Source of the DNA: Lytechinus variegatus | Taxonomy: Eukaryota > Echinodermata > Echinoidea > Temnopleuroida > Toxopneustidae | Direction: 5' to 3' | Assembly: GCF_018143015.1 (NCBI RefSeq) | Contig: NC_054747.1 | Location: 32,641,733-32,705,732 of the forward strand | DNA length: 64,000 nucleotides | Notes under the pieces: model-generated | What the model saw: the letters and a program-made list of their open reading frames with translations, nothing else | What the model was told of the DNA's origin: nothing | The model's database searches: none | In this document: positions 22,372-34,054 of the stretch, piece after piece | Numbering within the stretch: position 1 is the first letter of the stretch | Layout: each line of letters opens with the position of its first letter | Translations under genes and position numbers: made by a program

Positions 22372-23160
22372 TGGGCAGTTCCACGGTTACAGAGTGACAT
22401 TCAGAAGCAATTTTTTTGCATTCAAACACAGATATCACCCATATTTGAATAGTTATTTGCAAAGAAATGATACCTGACAGTAGTTGATGAAACCCACTTT
22501 TCAAAATAATAGAATTCATTATTTTGATCCACTGAATTAATGAGGTATGAATATTCATAATCATGGTTACGGAGTGACGCAAAATGGACATGCATATTTG
22601 AGGAAAACAATATATCGCTCAAACTCTGTGAATTTTGAATTGCTATCATAATTTTGATTTATTGATTGGATTATATGTTCTAGCTTTAATATGCTGCATT
22701 GCATTAAAAATTGATGTACCGGTATTACTTCATTAATTATGACTTAAAACGTAAACCCATACCCAGTTACTGAGTGACGGTTATGGAGTGACATGAGAAT
22801 TATCCACTCATGGGCAGCATATAATGAACTCATATTTTAAATTTTTTGTTTGATTTGATGTAAAATGATGACATTCAGATTATCCAAAAGAAAATTTCAC
22901 AAAACAAACAATAGTTTTCTGTTAAATTGAAATTAAGTAAAAAAAAACGAAGAAGATATGTAGTCCCATGTATAGAATTTCTTGTATGGTTCGGATTCTC
23001 CTATAAGGAGATGCGGAAGAAAACAAAATTGTGGCTAATTATGCTCCCCTTTTGTATTTATGAAATTCCATATCAGTTTTGATAGAAAAATTTGATCCAA
23101 ATTTGAATTAGAGTCAATAAAATTTTTTGGAAAATGTCCACTTTTGCTTGAAACTGCCCA
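22372..23160. mobile_element. Candidate 789-bp element with TGGGCAGTT ends
   Basis: Left end TGGGCAGTTCCA and right end TGAAACTGCCCA form a short inverted repeat. The motif GTTAC(A/G/T)GAGTGAC or GTTATGGAGTGAC occurs four times inside (near 22384, 22564, 22764 and 22779), spaced unevenly. The interior is AT-rich with no supported gene. The short ends leave the boundaries tentative. Confidence 0.45.
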
Positions 23161-23204
23161 GGGGTATTGGGTAAATTCCTGCTTGGTTTATTCTACACTC
23201 ACTC

Positions 23205-23855
23205 TGTCTACTTTCGATTTTGTCCCTTCATATATCCATGGTCAATAAATGACTTTTACTCTGACTATAAATTCATCTAGACCATTTTATCTAATTTTCA
23301 TTAGCCCATACCACTTTGTCCAATTATCAGTAAGCCTATACATATATTTTTATCTATTATCGACTTGGTCTAACACCACCTAGTTTATATTAGATGAATT
23401 ACCAAAGGAACAACATGATATTAACTTGGAAACTTAAATTTAAAAAGAAAAGTAATAGAAAATCACAATTTCATGAACGGAACATGTTTCAAGGTAATCA
23501 AACCCCGATCTCAGCCTGAAATTTATAGAAAGAGTCATCGGTATTTATACACTTTGGATATTAAGCAAATGAATATATAAAGGTATGTGATACACGGTGA
23601 AATTCAATTGTTAAGAGAATTTTGATTGTTCAAGTAATTTTTTACAAAGCAATATTAATTTGACAAAGTGCATAATAATAAGCAGATAAAGAAAAAAAAA
23701 ACAATCTGGGGACTAAAAAGAATTAGACCAAGTGGGTATTAGACCAAATGAAGGCTAGACCATTTGGCAATTACATGTAGACCCAAACTGACAGTGGACT
23801 AAGTCGGTTTTATCCTGATGGTATTAGACCATCTGCTGGCAGACCTAGTTGATGA
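23205..23855. repeat. Degenerate inverted element with TAGACCAA motifs
   Basis: The left half has CATCTAGACCATTTTATC, CATACCACTTTGTCC and GACTTGGTCTAAC. The right half has GACCAAGTGGGTATTAGACC, GCTAGACCATTTGGC and GTATTAGACCATCTG, roughly the inverse arrangement around an AT-rich middle. This appears to be an old foldback element made of repeated TAGACCA(A) units; edges are approximate. Confidence 0.4.
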
Positions 23856-24359
23856 TACACAGTATTTGTATAGCGCCATATCTGTCAAAGACATTCAAAG
23901 ACGTGGAATAAAATATTATTGCCCTGATGACAAATTTAAATATTAGCAGATAATAAAGAAAGATACTAACTGCTTACTGAAATGTTTGATGAACAAAGAG
24001 AGATTTTGACTTCCTAAGCTACAAACAGCTTGTTCGATTTTGTTCAAACTCTCACCAATTTGCTTAAAGAGCAAGAGAAATTGAGAGGGAGAGAGAAGGA
24101 AGGGGGAGGGGGGGAGATCGGGAGGGGGTGGTGTCAAATATACCCTTTTCCCATTTCTATTGTTGTTATCTTGGGTACCATTTAGATATGAATATTTAAT
24201 TCAATTGATTAATGTAGTCTCATTCAAAGCTAATTATTATTTCATGAATTCGTATTCATGTCGAAAAACCAATCTGTTCCCTCAAAAGTACATGTCACCT
24301 CTAGCTTGGATATTGGCATAAAATGATGGGCAAACCTCAAGATCGATCGTCACAAGTCC

Positions 24360-24451
24360 CGAGTTGCAGTGCGCGTGCGCGTGCCGCAAGATCGAAAGAC
24401 AATCATATCTCACGAATCAACGACAGTAGCAGCTGATTCACTCAGCTCAGG
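24360..24451 (+). other. Candidate 5' exon with splice donor
   Basis: A CpG-containing stretch (GCAGTGCGCGTGCGCGTGCC) is followed by an open frame of ~28 codons ending GCTCAG and a consensus donor GTAAGAT at 24452. It resembles a first exon, but no matching downstream exon is recognised before HINFP 11 kb away, and the TIR-bounded element starts only 67 bp later. It could be an untranslated first exon of a transcript not otherwise seen, or chance. Confidence 0.25.
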
Positions 24452-24637
24452 TAAGATTCTGTTGCATTTTTACGTTTCTTTGGTTGTTCGATTTTTTGTA
24501 CGTACTGTTGTTGGGCTTACCTTTAGAATCCAATGTCATGAATCGATTACAAAAATCTCTAGATTTTAAAACGAGAAAAACAATGGATACGACGTACTTT
24601 TTCAGAACTTTATACTTAATAAGTCTTTGAGACAGAA

Positions 24638-24810
24638 GTGGATACATGGATATTAAGATACGTGGATACACATGGATACGAGGATACGTGGATACTACTG
24701 GGATACGTATGTGGATACGTAGGATAAGTGGATACATGGATACGATGATACATGGATACGAGGATACGCGGATACGAGGATACGCGGATACGTGGATACG
24801 AGGATACGGC
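24638..24810. repeat. Octamer satellite, left array (GGATACNN)
   Basis: About 20 units of GGATAC plus two variable bases (GT, AT, GA, GC), partly interrupted. It is the inverse of the unit in the large array at 27545-28745 and lies 86 bp inside the left 34-bp inverted repeat. All frames are open because a period of eight gives a 24-base codon cycle without stops. Confidence 0.9.
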
Positions 24811-24989
24811 CGGGCATCTGGGATGTTTGTGGAAAAGGGGGAAAGGAAGGGAGAGTCCAGGGTGACCAGATTTCACAAAATGAAATACGGGACAATAAGA
24901 TCAACAAAGAAGCCCACACAAAGTTTGGGCTTCTGAGAATCCATAGTATAATTATAAGACTTTCGAAAAAAAATATAAATAATTAGAAG

Positions 24990-25640
24990 GAAGGTGAACG
25001 AAAGAATGAAGGAGAGAAAGAAAAGAGATGATTGGGAAGGAAAGAAAATAAAGGAAAACAGAAAAAATAACAAAGTTAGAATAAAAGAAGGATGAAAGAA
25101 ATAATAAAAGAGATAAAAAAAGGTTTCCGTCATTCTTTGAAATGAATATAGAAAGAAAGAAAGAAAGAAAGGACGGAAGGGAAGATTACTAAATGTCTGA
25201 AAGACAAAATAAAGGAGGGAATTAAAGGGGGAAAGGTGAGAAAAAGGAGGAAAGAAAAATGTCCTTCATTCTTTGAAAGAAAGAAACAAAAGAAAGAAAG
25301 TGAAAATAAGGGAAAAGAATAAGAAGGGAAAAATAAAGAAAGGAATAAAGAGTGGAAGGGAAGAATGAAGCTAGGAGGAAAGAACGAAAAAAGAGAAAAT
25401 AATGGAAGGAGAGAAAGAACGAAAAGAAACAGGAGACGAAGAGAGAAGGATGCCAAGGTAATTATAAGGAAAGAAAGAATGAAGGAAATAAAAAAGTATA
25501 ATGATTAAGAAGGAAAGAAAGAAATATGAACAGACAAAGAGAGAGAAAAGAAAATGTCTAGGAAAGAAAGATAGATGGAACAAAAAAGGCAAGCAGAAAG
25601 GATAGGGTATATATAAAATAGAGAAAAAGGGAAAGTTCAA
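24990..25640. repeat. 650-bp polypurine tract (GAAA/GGAA-rich)
   Basis: The + strand is almost entirely A and G (AAAGAAAGAAAGAAAGGA and relatives) with few pyrimidine interruptions. The complementary strand gives Phe/Ser/Leu-rich frames that are artefacts. Mirror-symmetric purine runs of this kind can form triplex structures, and this one sits in the middle of the TIR-bounded element. Confidence 0.85.
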
Positions 25641-26738
25641 ACTTCAAGTAAACAAAAAAATCCAATCATCTAATAAAAATCATAATTTTATTTGGTGTTT
25701 TTTAATGTATTTTCAAAATTTTAAACATAAAATGTTTTAGAAATGAATAAAATTTCAAAGTGAAATATATTGTCAAACTTAAAAATTAGATGAAACATCG
25801 CGGCATCGTGCACACCAAGACTCAAAACGAAAGCTGAAACAACTAGATCTATGAAAAGTCAATAACATGTTCCTCCGATTACATCTCCAAATCATTAATC
25901 TGAGAATCCATAGTATAATTATAAGAATTTCCCGCCGATTTTTCGATCCTCCATGCCTAGCTAGTAGCCTGCCACACACAGGCAGGAGGCCAGTTCGTTT
26001 GCAATGTATTAGGTTAGCAAGAAATCACCGCAGAACTTGCAAAAGTTTACAGTTATCGATTTAATTGTTGTCCCTGCTTCGTCAGCTGTTGGTTATTTAA
26101 TGAAAATTCGCCACTTTTAAATGTATTAACTACATTTTGTTCAATATTCTGAAATACGGGACAAATAGGCGTCCCGGGAAGGGTTTGTCGGGACGCCGGG
26201 ACACAGGAGCAAAATACGATTTCCACACAAAAAACGCGCTTCGGACTGATTGTGTATATACAAAACGTGATTAAAATATGAAATTTCTGATCGCAAGCCA
26301 ATAGGCCCTATAACATATTTTTATTCGCGCTTTGCACTCGAATCACTAAGTTTAGTCAGATAACATTCCTCTTCACCACTTCAAATAGCGCTAAGAAAGT
26401 CATGTCTTTTCATAAACCGGTCACTTTATTCAATTTTTATCTAGGTATAAACTGAATTCATGAAATATTAGAAATTACATTTCATAATAAAGAATTAAGA
26501 ATAAAACGAGTCATATAGGACTAATACTTATTCGTATTCATAATCAGAACGAGACATTCACATAATAACCAACCAATGAAAGTCAAATCAAATTTGTGCT
26601 CAAAACGAAATATTATATCAAAGGCGTCATTGCATGCCGATGTTCTGTTACAAATGCAGTTCTAGTACTCCATGCTCTTTTGAAAGTCTTCTGGATGTAT
26701 AAGTAGGAAGATAATTTTTTTAAAATAAGTAATTTATA

Positions 26739-26962
26739 TGCCAATGATGCAGTATCTCATTCACAAAAATTTATTGCACTCCCTTACTTCTTATTCCTAT
26801 TTTTCTTCATTCTCTTCTCCCTCTTTTCCTTTTCTCTTCATCAAGTTCATTCTTTCTATAATTTTTGAAAAAAATAAATTATACAATGTATGCCATTCAT
26901 GCAATAACTCATTCACAAAACTTTATATTCACTCCTTTACTTCTTATTCACATCTTTCTTAA
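26739..26962. repeat. Two-copy tandem duplication, ~150-bp unit
   Basis: ATGCAGTATCTCATTCACAAAA followed by CACTCCCTTACTTCTTATTC is repeated as ATGCAATAACTCATTCACAAAA followed by CACTCCTTTACTTCTTATTC. The surrounding element also repeats ATTCATAATCAGAACGAGAC at about 26533 and 27060, so this part of the interior has been duplicated at two scales. Confidence 0.6.
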
Positions 26963-27544
26963 AAAATCGGACAAAAAAATAATTATCAGGTCAATTTTGA
27001 ACTATTAAATCTCTAGTTTTAAGTTAAAAATGATAAATAGAACGACTCATATTAGATAATTCATAATCAGAACGAGACATTCACATTGACGAATGGCTAA
27101 GATACACCCAGGGAGTAGGAATGACTGCTTAAATCCGATGACCGAATCTGTAAGTGTTTAAGTAAAATTGGTTCTTTAGCGCTTTTTAAACAACGAGATA
27201 AAAGCGCAACAAGACATAGCCCTGAATGAAATTAATTTGTTTAAAAAAGGGATTGTGATGTAGGCCCTATACGATGTGTCTCCTTGCAATCACAAGCAGG
27301 ACGGGGTGAAATTAATCGTCGAATTGTAAACAGCCAATTTGGAACAATTCACTAAAGTACCCTTTTCTATCTTTCTCTCAAGAAAAATACAAATTAAAAA
27401 CGATGTAAATTATCTGGCAGAAAGGGTAATTAGGGTGTGTGATGCTTCGTTCTAAAAGTTCTTTTAGTATCATGTACTTCTTTATGTGGCTTCCATGTTC
27501 TAGAGTATCAGGAACTCCTTGATGTTCCTTCATAGTACCAAAGT

Positions 27545-28745
27545 ATCCACGTATCAGTTTATCCGCGTATCCACGTATCCAAGTATCCACGTATCCATGT
27601 ATCCAATAGTATCCAAGTATCCACGTATCCGCGTATCCACGTATCCACGTATCCAAGTATCTAATAGTATCCAAGTATCCACGTATCCGCGTATCCGCGT
27701 ATCCAAGTATCCATGTATCCAATAGTATCCAAGTATCCACGTATCCGCGTGCGTATCCACGTATCCATGTATCCAATAGTATCCAAGTATCCACGTATCC
27801 GCGTATCCACGTATCCACGTATCCATGTATCCAATAGTATCCAAGTATCCACGTATCCGCGTATCCACGTATCCACGTATCCAAGTATCTAATAGTATCC
27901 AAGTATCCACGTATCCGCGTATCCACGTATCCAAGTATCTAATAGTATCCAAGTATCCACGTATCCGCGTATCCACGTATCCACGTATCCAAGTATCCAA
28001 TAGTATCCAAGTATCCACGTATCCGCGTATCCACGTATCCAAGTATCCATGTATCCAATAGTATCCAAGTATCCACGTATCCGCGTATCCACGTATCCAC
28101 GTATCCATGTATCCAATAGTATCCAAGTATCCACGTATCCGCGTATCCACGTATCCAAGTATCCATGTATCCAATAGTATCCAAGTATCCACGTATCCGC
28201 GTATCCACGTATCCATGTATCCAATAGTATCCAAGTATCCACGTATCCGCGTATCCACGTATCCACGTATCCATGTATCTAATAGTATCCAAGTATCCAC
28301 GTATCCGCGTATCCACGTATCCAAGTATCCATGTATCCAATAGTATCCAAGTATCCGCGTATCCACGTATCCAAGTATCCATGTATCCAATAGTATCCAA
28401 GTATCCACGTATCCGCGTATCCACGTATCCAAGTATCCATGTATCCAATAGTATCCAAGTATCCACGTATCCGCGTATCCACGTATCCACGTATCCAAGT
28501 ATCCATGTATCCAATAGTATCCAAGTATCCACGTATCCACGTATCCGCGTATCCACGTATCCAAGTATCCATGTATCCAATAGTATCCAAGTATCCGCGT
28601 ATCCACGTATCCACGTATCCAAGTATCCATGTATCCAATAGTATCCAAGTATCCATGTATCCAATAGTATCCATGTATCCAATAGTATCCAAGTATCCAT
28701 GTATCCACGTATCCAAGTATCCATGTATCCAATAGTATCCAAGTA
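27545..28745. repeat. Octamer satellite with ~58-bp higher-order unit
   Basis: A run of about 145 GTATCC cores spaced by two bases (AC, GC, AA, AT), punctuated regularly by the decamer GTATCCAATA. The usual higher-order unit is AA-AC-GC-AC-(AC)-AA/AT followed by the AATA decamer, around 50-66 bp and repeated about 21 times. This regular grammar shows amplification of blocks, not single octamers. A 418-codon - strand frame through the array is a repeat artefact. Confidence 0.95.
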
Positions 28746-30163
28746 TAAGTATTCATATCCATAACATAAAAATCTCCCAGTATCCCTGTATACATATCAA
28801 CGTATATCATTCCTTAACCAAAACATAAACATCAACATGATTATATACCTTTGCACATGTCCTCCATCACGCGCCCCCTCATTGATCCCTTTATAAATCT
28901 TCCCTTTATAAGTCCTCTCATTATACACCTAATATTGCTGCCACTCTCTCTTATACATCAACCCCCGGGCATCAACCATATTGGACAAGTCGTGTACCCG
29001 TACTCCTTACGGGGCTATCCCCCCCCCCCCTATCCTTTATCCATCTCCCTATTTATTCGTTCACGAACGTAACGTAGAGGGCGACAAAATTGCTATCATT
29101 GCACAACGGCAGCAACAATTAGGAATAGGATCGGAGGTTGCTCTTGTAATCGATTCATGACATTGGATTCTAAAGGTACTCCTGTTGTTGTTGTAATCGT
29201 CGTCATATTTTTTTTCTCATTATAATTTATGGCTTTGTTTTAAAATGATTTGAGTGTTGTGGTGCTGTCGCGATTTCGCGCCGCCGGCCGCCGCTTGCAT
29301 CCTTGTTGGAGTTGGACGTCAAGCCCACGGCCCGGGGCAGGGGCGGGAGCGGGCAGCATCGGGAGGGTGCTCATCAACGCCGCGCCTTTCATTCATTTCT
29401 CATGGACTGGCATGAAGTACTTAAATGCTAAATCATTATTACACATATGGGTAGGAGATTCCTTTTTGCGACAGCCACCTGAATCCTACCCCCCCCCCCC
29501 CCCAAAAAAAACATGATTTGAGGGAATTGAGATTTGAGGCATTCACTTTCAGACCATGCAGACTGACATGACAAAATAACATTTTAATTTTTATGAAAAA
29601 AAATCCAATAAATTGGCTGCAAAAAGAAGAATGAAATGAGGTAAATATTCAGCATTTTCGGCATTATCGTGAAATAGGTGTCCAGTTTCCTAATTCCCCG
29701 GACACTTACCAAATGAAAAACATGTCCTCCTTCATGCTAGGTTCACACCAACGCCGCTTTGACGGCGCTTTAAAGCGGCGTACAAAGCGGCGGCAAAGCG
29801 TAGCAAAGCTTAATTTAAGCGTAAAGACCGTAATAGAGCATGAGAAAGCTTTGAGCAATTCGGGACATTCGGCAAGAGCGCCAAAATTGTTTAAACTGTT
29901 TAAAAATTTAAGGCGATCTGTCACGGATTGCGTAAAGCGGGGAGAGCGTATTAAAGCTCATCAAAGCGTCACAAAGCTTAACAAAGTCGTAGGAAAGCTT
30001 AACAGAGTTTAAGAGAGCTTGGTTCGAAGCGGTGACCCCACTTTTGATACTTTGCCCATAGGCCCTACAGTTAACATGGTTAAGGATTCGTTCAGCCTGA
30101 TTTTTACCGCTGACAGACCTTTGCAAGAAGTATTATAATACAGCAAGTGGAATGCCTCTGGCC

Positions 30164-31380
30164 GTCTCACCTGCATCACGCGGTTCAATATAGCAGCAGT
30201 GCTGACTTTGAATACTACTCTAACTCGCACAAGATGTTCAGTGATACATGGTTACTCTTATGTCCACTTTTTATGAACTAGACCAACAAACTTACAGAGA
30301 TATGATGGTTATTTAACAAAAAACCCCAACATTGCCAAAGTTCATTGACCTTACATGACCTTTGACCTTGATCATGTGACCTGAAACTCAAACAGGATGT
30401 TCAGTGATACTTGATTACTCTTATGTACAAATTTCATGAACCAGATCCATAAACTTTCAAAGTTATGATGGTAATTCAACAGATACACCCAATTCGGCCA
30501 AAGTTCATTGACCTTTGACCTTGGTCATGTGACCTGAAAGGCGCACAGGATGTTCAGTGATACTTGATTACTCTAATGTCCAAGTTTAATGAACTAGACC
30601 AATAAACTTTCAAAGTTATGATGGTAATTCAACAGATACTCCGATTCGGCCAAAGTTCATTGACCCTAAATGACCTTTGACCTTAATCATGAGACCTGAA
30701 ACTTGCACAAAATTTTCAGTGATGCTTGATTACTATTATGTCCAAGTTTCATGAATCAGATCCATAAACTTTCAAAGTTATGATGGTAATTCAACAGATA
30801 CACCCAATTCGGCCAAAGTTCATTGACCTTTGACCTTGGTCATGTGACCTGAAATGTGCACAGGATGTTCAGTGATACTTGATTACTCTAATGTCCAAGT
30901 TTAATGAACTAGACCAATAAACTTTCAAAGTTATGATGGTAATTCAACAGATACTCCGATTCGGCCAAAGTTCATTGACCCTAAATGACCTTTGACCTTG
31001 GCCATGTGACGTGAAACTCATGCAGGATGTTTAGTGATATTGTCCAAGTTTCATGAGCTAGGTTCATATATTTTCTAAGTTATGATGACATTTCAAAAAC
31101 TTAACCTCAGGTTAAGATTTCGATGTTGATTCCTCCAACATGGTCTAAGTTCATTGACCCTAAATGACCTTTGACCTTGGTCATGTGACATGAAACTCTA
31201 ATAGGATGTTCAGTAATACTTGATTAACCTTATGGCCAAGTTTTATTAACTAGGTCCATATACTTTCTAAGTTATGACGTCATTTCAAAAACTTAACCTC
31301 AGGTTAAGATTTGGTGTTGACGCCGCCGCCGCCGTCGGAAAAGCGGCGCCTATAGTCTCACTTTGCTTTGCAGGTGAGAC
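30164..31380. mobile_element. Element with GTCTCACCTGCA TIRs and ~155-bp tandem units
   Basis: GTCTCACCTGCA at 30164 is inverted as TGCAGGTGAGAC at 31369-31380. Between them are six units of 153-179 bp, each with TGACCTTTGACCT (starts 30356, 30509, 30671, 30824, 30986, 31165), followed by TTGGTCATGTGACCTGAAAC and AGGATGTTCAGTGATACTTG. The right end has a CGCCGCCGCCGCCGTCGG hairpin with GGCGCC. No protein is encoded. It is nested in the Harbinger element. Each unit contains a perfect DR1 arrangement of the nuclear-receptor half-site. Confidence 0.8.
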
Positions 31381-32079
31381 AAAAACCACTGAATGTGATT
31401 TTGGTATTTTTGGATTAGTTACTATATGAAAAGTTGGTCTTTTTAATGAAAAAAAAAGACCAGAAGTGTACCAGGCATTTTATAATGGGACATCCTGTAT
31501 GAAAAATAATAAAACAGGAAAGGCAATAGAATAAAAAATAGATAAATAGAAAAACTCAAAAAGTTTTCCACAAAATTTTTTCTATTTATGTTTTATTATG
31601 TTTCAATTTTAATTCTATAATGTTCTATATTTTATTCCCTTTGTTTTATTTTCTCTTTTACAATAAGGTAATTTATCTCACATATAAAATTGATTTTCTT
31701 ACTATTTTTATTAGTAATAAAATCAATTTGTAATAATGTGTAATAATCAATTTAACAAACAAATGCGTATTTTAAAAATCTTTAATCGCGCATATCTAAA
31801 TTTCGAATTCTGCAACTTGATTCCTTTAAATTTTCACTCCTGATGTACAATAGTAGTATTATCTGATTTTTAATGTGTGGGGGTCAATAAAGTCTGTATT
31901 TATATTTTTACAAGCAGATGAATTACATAACAACAACAATAACATCTTTACAAGTACACACAATACAAAAATTATTTCGAACATGTATCAAAAATAAACG
32001 AAGTGTGCGTATGGGATTATGTTCTTATTTCCAGACACAAAAGTCTTTATCTTCATCATTATTTTGCTTCTGACGATAT

Positions 32080-33450
32080 GTGAGTCACTCCTTTCTTGAC
32101 TCGATCAGGAAGTACCACCCCAGCCATTCTTTGTTGCCAGTCAACAGCACCCACTGGAGAGTATTCTCTGAGCTGACCTCTCTGATGTCTGTCATCCACA
32201 TTGGCGAGGTTCCGCCTTGCAGGTGGTTGCGGAACATCTTCCCAGTGAGGTCAGCCTCTCCTGGCCCCGAGTGCGAAGCTGTGCTTTTCATCTTCGTGGT
32301 CCACCTCATTGGCTGCTAGCGCGCCACCCTCTTCCTCAGTAGGTTGTAGAGCACCACAGCTGTCCCCACCAACTCTGTGACGTTATCTACCTTCTGTTCC
32401 AGTATTCCCAACAGGCACCGGAACCTGTTGGTCATGATTCCAATTAAGGCATTCTCCACCACTCATTTCCCCCTTGAGATCCTGTAGTTGCAGATCCTCT
32501 GTTCATATGTCATCCCTCTTCTGCTGTATATGGCTTCATCATGTAGCTCTTCAGGGCAAAAGCATCGTCACCCAGGATGAAGTAGGGAATATCAGGCTGA
32601 TTTTCTCCAGGGAGGGGGCATGATGGGGGCAGCTCTATGAACCCATCTTCTAGGCATTCGAAGAGCTCAGAGTCAGACATGTGTCATTTACCTCCCAGCT
32701 CAATCCAGATGAACTTGTACTCTGCATCTACCAATGTAAGCAGTGGTATAGAGAAAAAGCCTTATAGTTTTGGTAGAGACTGTCTGTGATTGCTGGCTTC
32801 TTAATGGCTATGTGCTTTCCATCCAAGGTACCAATTGCATGGGGGATATTCTATCTCTGTTGAAACTGCTGGGCAAGGGTGCTCCATGCTTCAGGGGTAG
32901 TAGGTATGTTGAAGACATCATCTTTATACGCCTCTACAATCGCCGTGCACACTCCTGGAATCAACTCTGATATGGTTGAGATACCACATCTGAAACCATA
33001 TGCCAGTGATCTGTAGTTGTCCCCAGTGGCCAGATGTCTCAAGGTGATTGCCAGTTTGAGGCCAGCTGACAAAGGGTGCCTGTAGTTAGTCTCTTGCTTC
33101 TGGATGACTGGTTCAACTGTAGCAAGGATCTCATCAAACACCTCAGGGGTTACTCTAGTGAACATTGTGAAGGCAACATGGTCCTCTAATCGCAGTTGTG
33201 TGTCTAAGAGTACTGGCCGTACTGCTGACTTCTTTCTTCAGTGACCCATGGCCTGGTACAGCAGCACCTGATGAATGGTCTTCTCCCTCCTGCTGGTAGT
33301 TCAATCTCCTCTTGTCTTTGCTGTTCTTTCTCTGCCTCGAGGGCTATCATGTAGTTATATAGCAGGGAGATAAAGGTCATGTCTACATCATAAGATGGTT
33401 CTAGCCTGGTACATATTGAACTACCATATCTCGTTCTTCTGCCAAAGATG
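32080..33450 (-). pseudogene. HARBI1-like transposase, disrupted
   Basis: The best intact piece (33165-32851) reads FTRVTPEVFDEILATVEPVI then GLKLAITLRHLATGDNYRSLAYGF, the helical region before the nuclease domain of PIF/Harbinger transposases. Downstream, in shifted frames, are the three acidic motifs: [18 protein letters not shown] and GVVENALIGIMTNRFRCL, corresponding to the DDE triad. An in-frame TAG follows the QQFQQR segment, and frame changes separate the later motifs, so no active enzyme is made. Upstream, KSAVRPVLLDTQLRLEDHVAF matches the usual N-terminal WVRPW..R region. It reads opposite to the three host genes. Confidence 0.85.
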
Positions 33451-34054
33451 AAATGATTTCGTGTATCTGCTGCATCTTTATATACTCTGGATCAGAGTCG
33501 GGATGCAATCAGAATCTCGAATTTTGTCATTGCGTAACAGAGCTTGACAGACCCTATCAATGCACAAGAGATCTTGATAATCGTATTAGAGCGTTATTTA
33601 AAGCGTGATAAAGCATCAAAGCTTATCAAAGAGTAATAAAGCAAATCAAAGCGTGATTTAAAGCGTAATAAATCCTGATCAATCGGCATCATAGCGTGAG
33701 AAGCCGTAGCGATTCGGGAAATAATTTGTCGCACAAGCGGGAACGAACTTCGTATCAGAGCGCATCAGAGCTTATCAGAGCATAACATATCTGATGAGAT
33801 CGTAAGATTTTTTAAAAGTTGAAAAAAAATGACGCCGAATTGATCGCCGATTTAAAGCGCGGCATTCGCCGTTGGTGTGAACTTAGCATTAAAGGCTTTA
33901 TTTAAGGCTCAGTTTCGGTTCGCCGCGATATGTCTCCGAGCTCCCTCTACTCGTACTCGAGCTCTCGATCTAAATCTCTCGTCTGATATGATGTCATCAT
34001 ATAGCTTTATTTAGTCGCTCGTGCGCATGTATGTAAGGCTTGCTCCTTGCTAAA

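Larger units (their letters stand above)
24519..29177. mobile_element. 4.66-kb element with perfect 34-bp TIRs and inverted octamer arrays
   Basis: 24519-24552 (ACCTTTAGAATCCAATGTCA and 14 more bases) is an exact inverse complement of 29144-29177. Inside each end lies an array of the octamer GTATCCNN: about 170 bp at 24638-24810, reading GGATACGT on the + strand, and about 1.2 kb at 27545-28745, reading GTATCCAC. The two arrays are thus in opposite orientation, like the tandem-repeat termini of Drosophila FB elements. Interior: a polypurine tract (24990-25640) and two internal direct duplications (24930-24967 with 25893-25932; 26533-26560 with 27060-27090). No transposase or other gene is recognised. 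No clear TSD is seen. Confidence 0.65.
29735..33888 (-). mobile_element. PIF/Harbinger DNA transposon, decayed, with nested insert
   Basis: The ends TGCTAGGTTCACACCAACG (left) and CGTTGGTGTGAACTTAGCA (right) are near-perfect inverse repeats. Flanking trinucleotides TCA and TTA are compatible with the TWA target typical of the superfamily, with one change. Both subterminal regions are packed with AAAGCG/AAAGCTTA motifs (29770-30020 and 33590-33860), probably transposase binding sites. The transposase is on the - strand (32080-33450). A separate 1.2-kb element is inserted at 30164-31380. Confidence 0.88.

Noticed and set aside
27554-28810. A 418-codon open frame on the - strand (DTWIRGYV-type peptide repeat)
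   Set aside because: It is the octamer satellite read in frame. A stop-free unit of 8 bases gives a 24-base cycle open in several frames on both strands, with no start context, splice signals or recognisable domain.
24519-29177. A Polinton-like large element
   Set aside because: Termini are only 34 bp, length is 4.7 kb, and no gene of that group is recognisable.
29250-29516. GC-rich 88-codon frame with Gly-Ala repeats
   Set aside because: No family match, no splice partners, ends in a poly-C run; best seen as chance in a CpG-rich patch.
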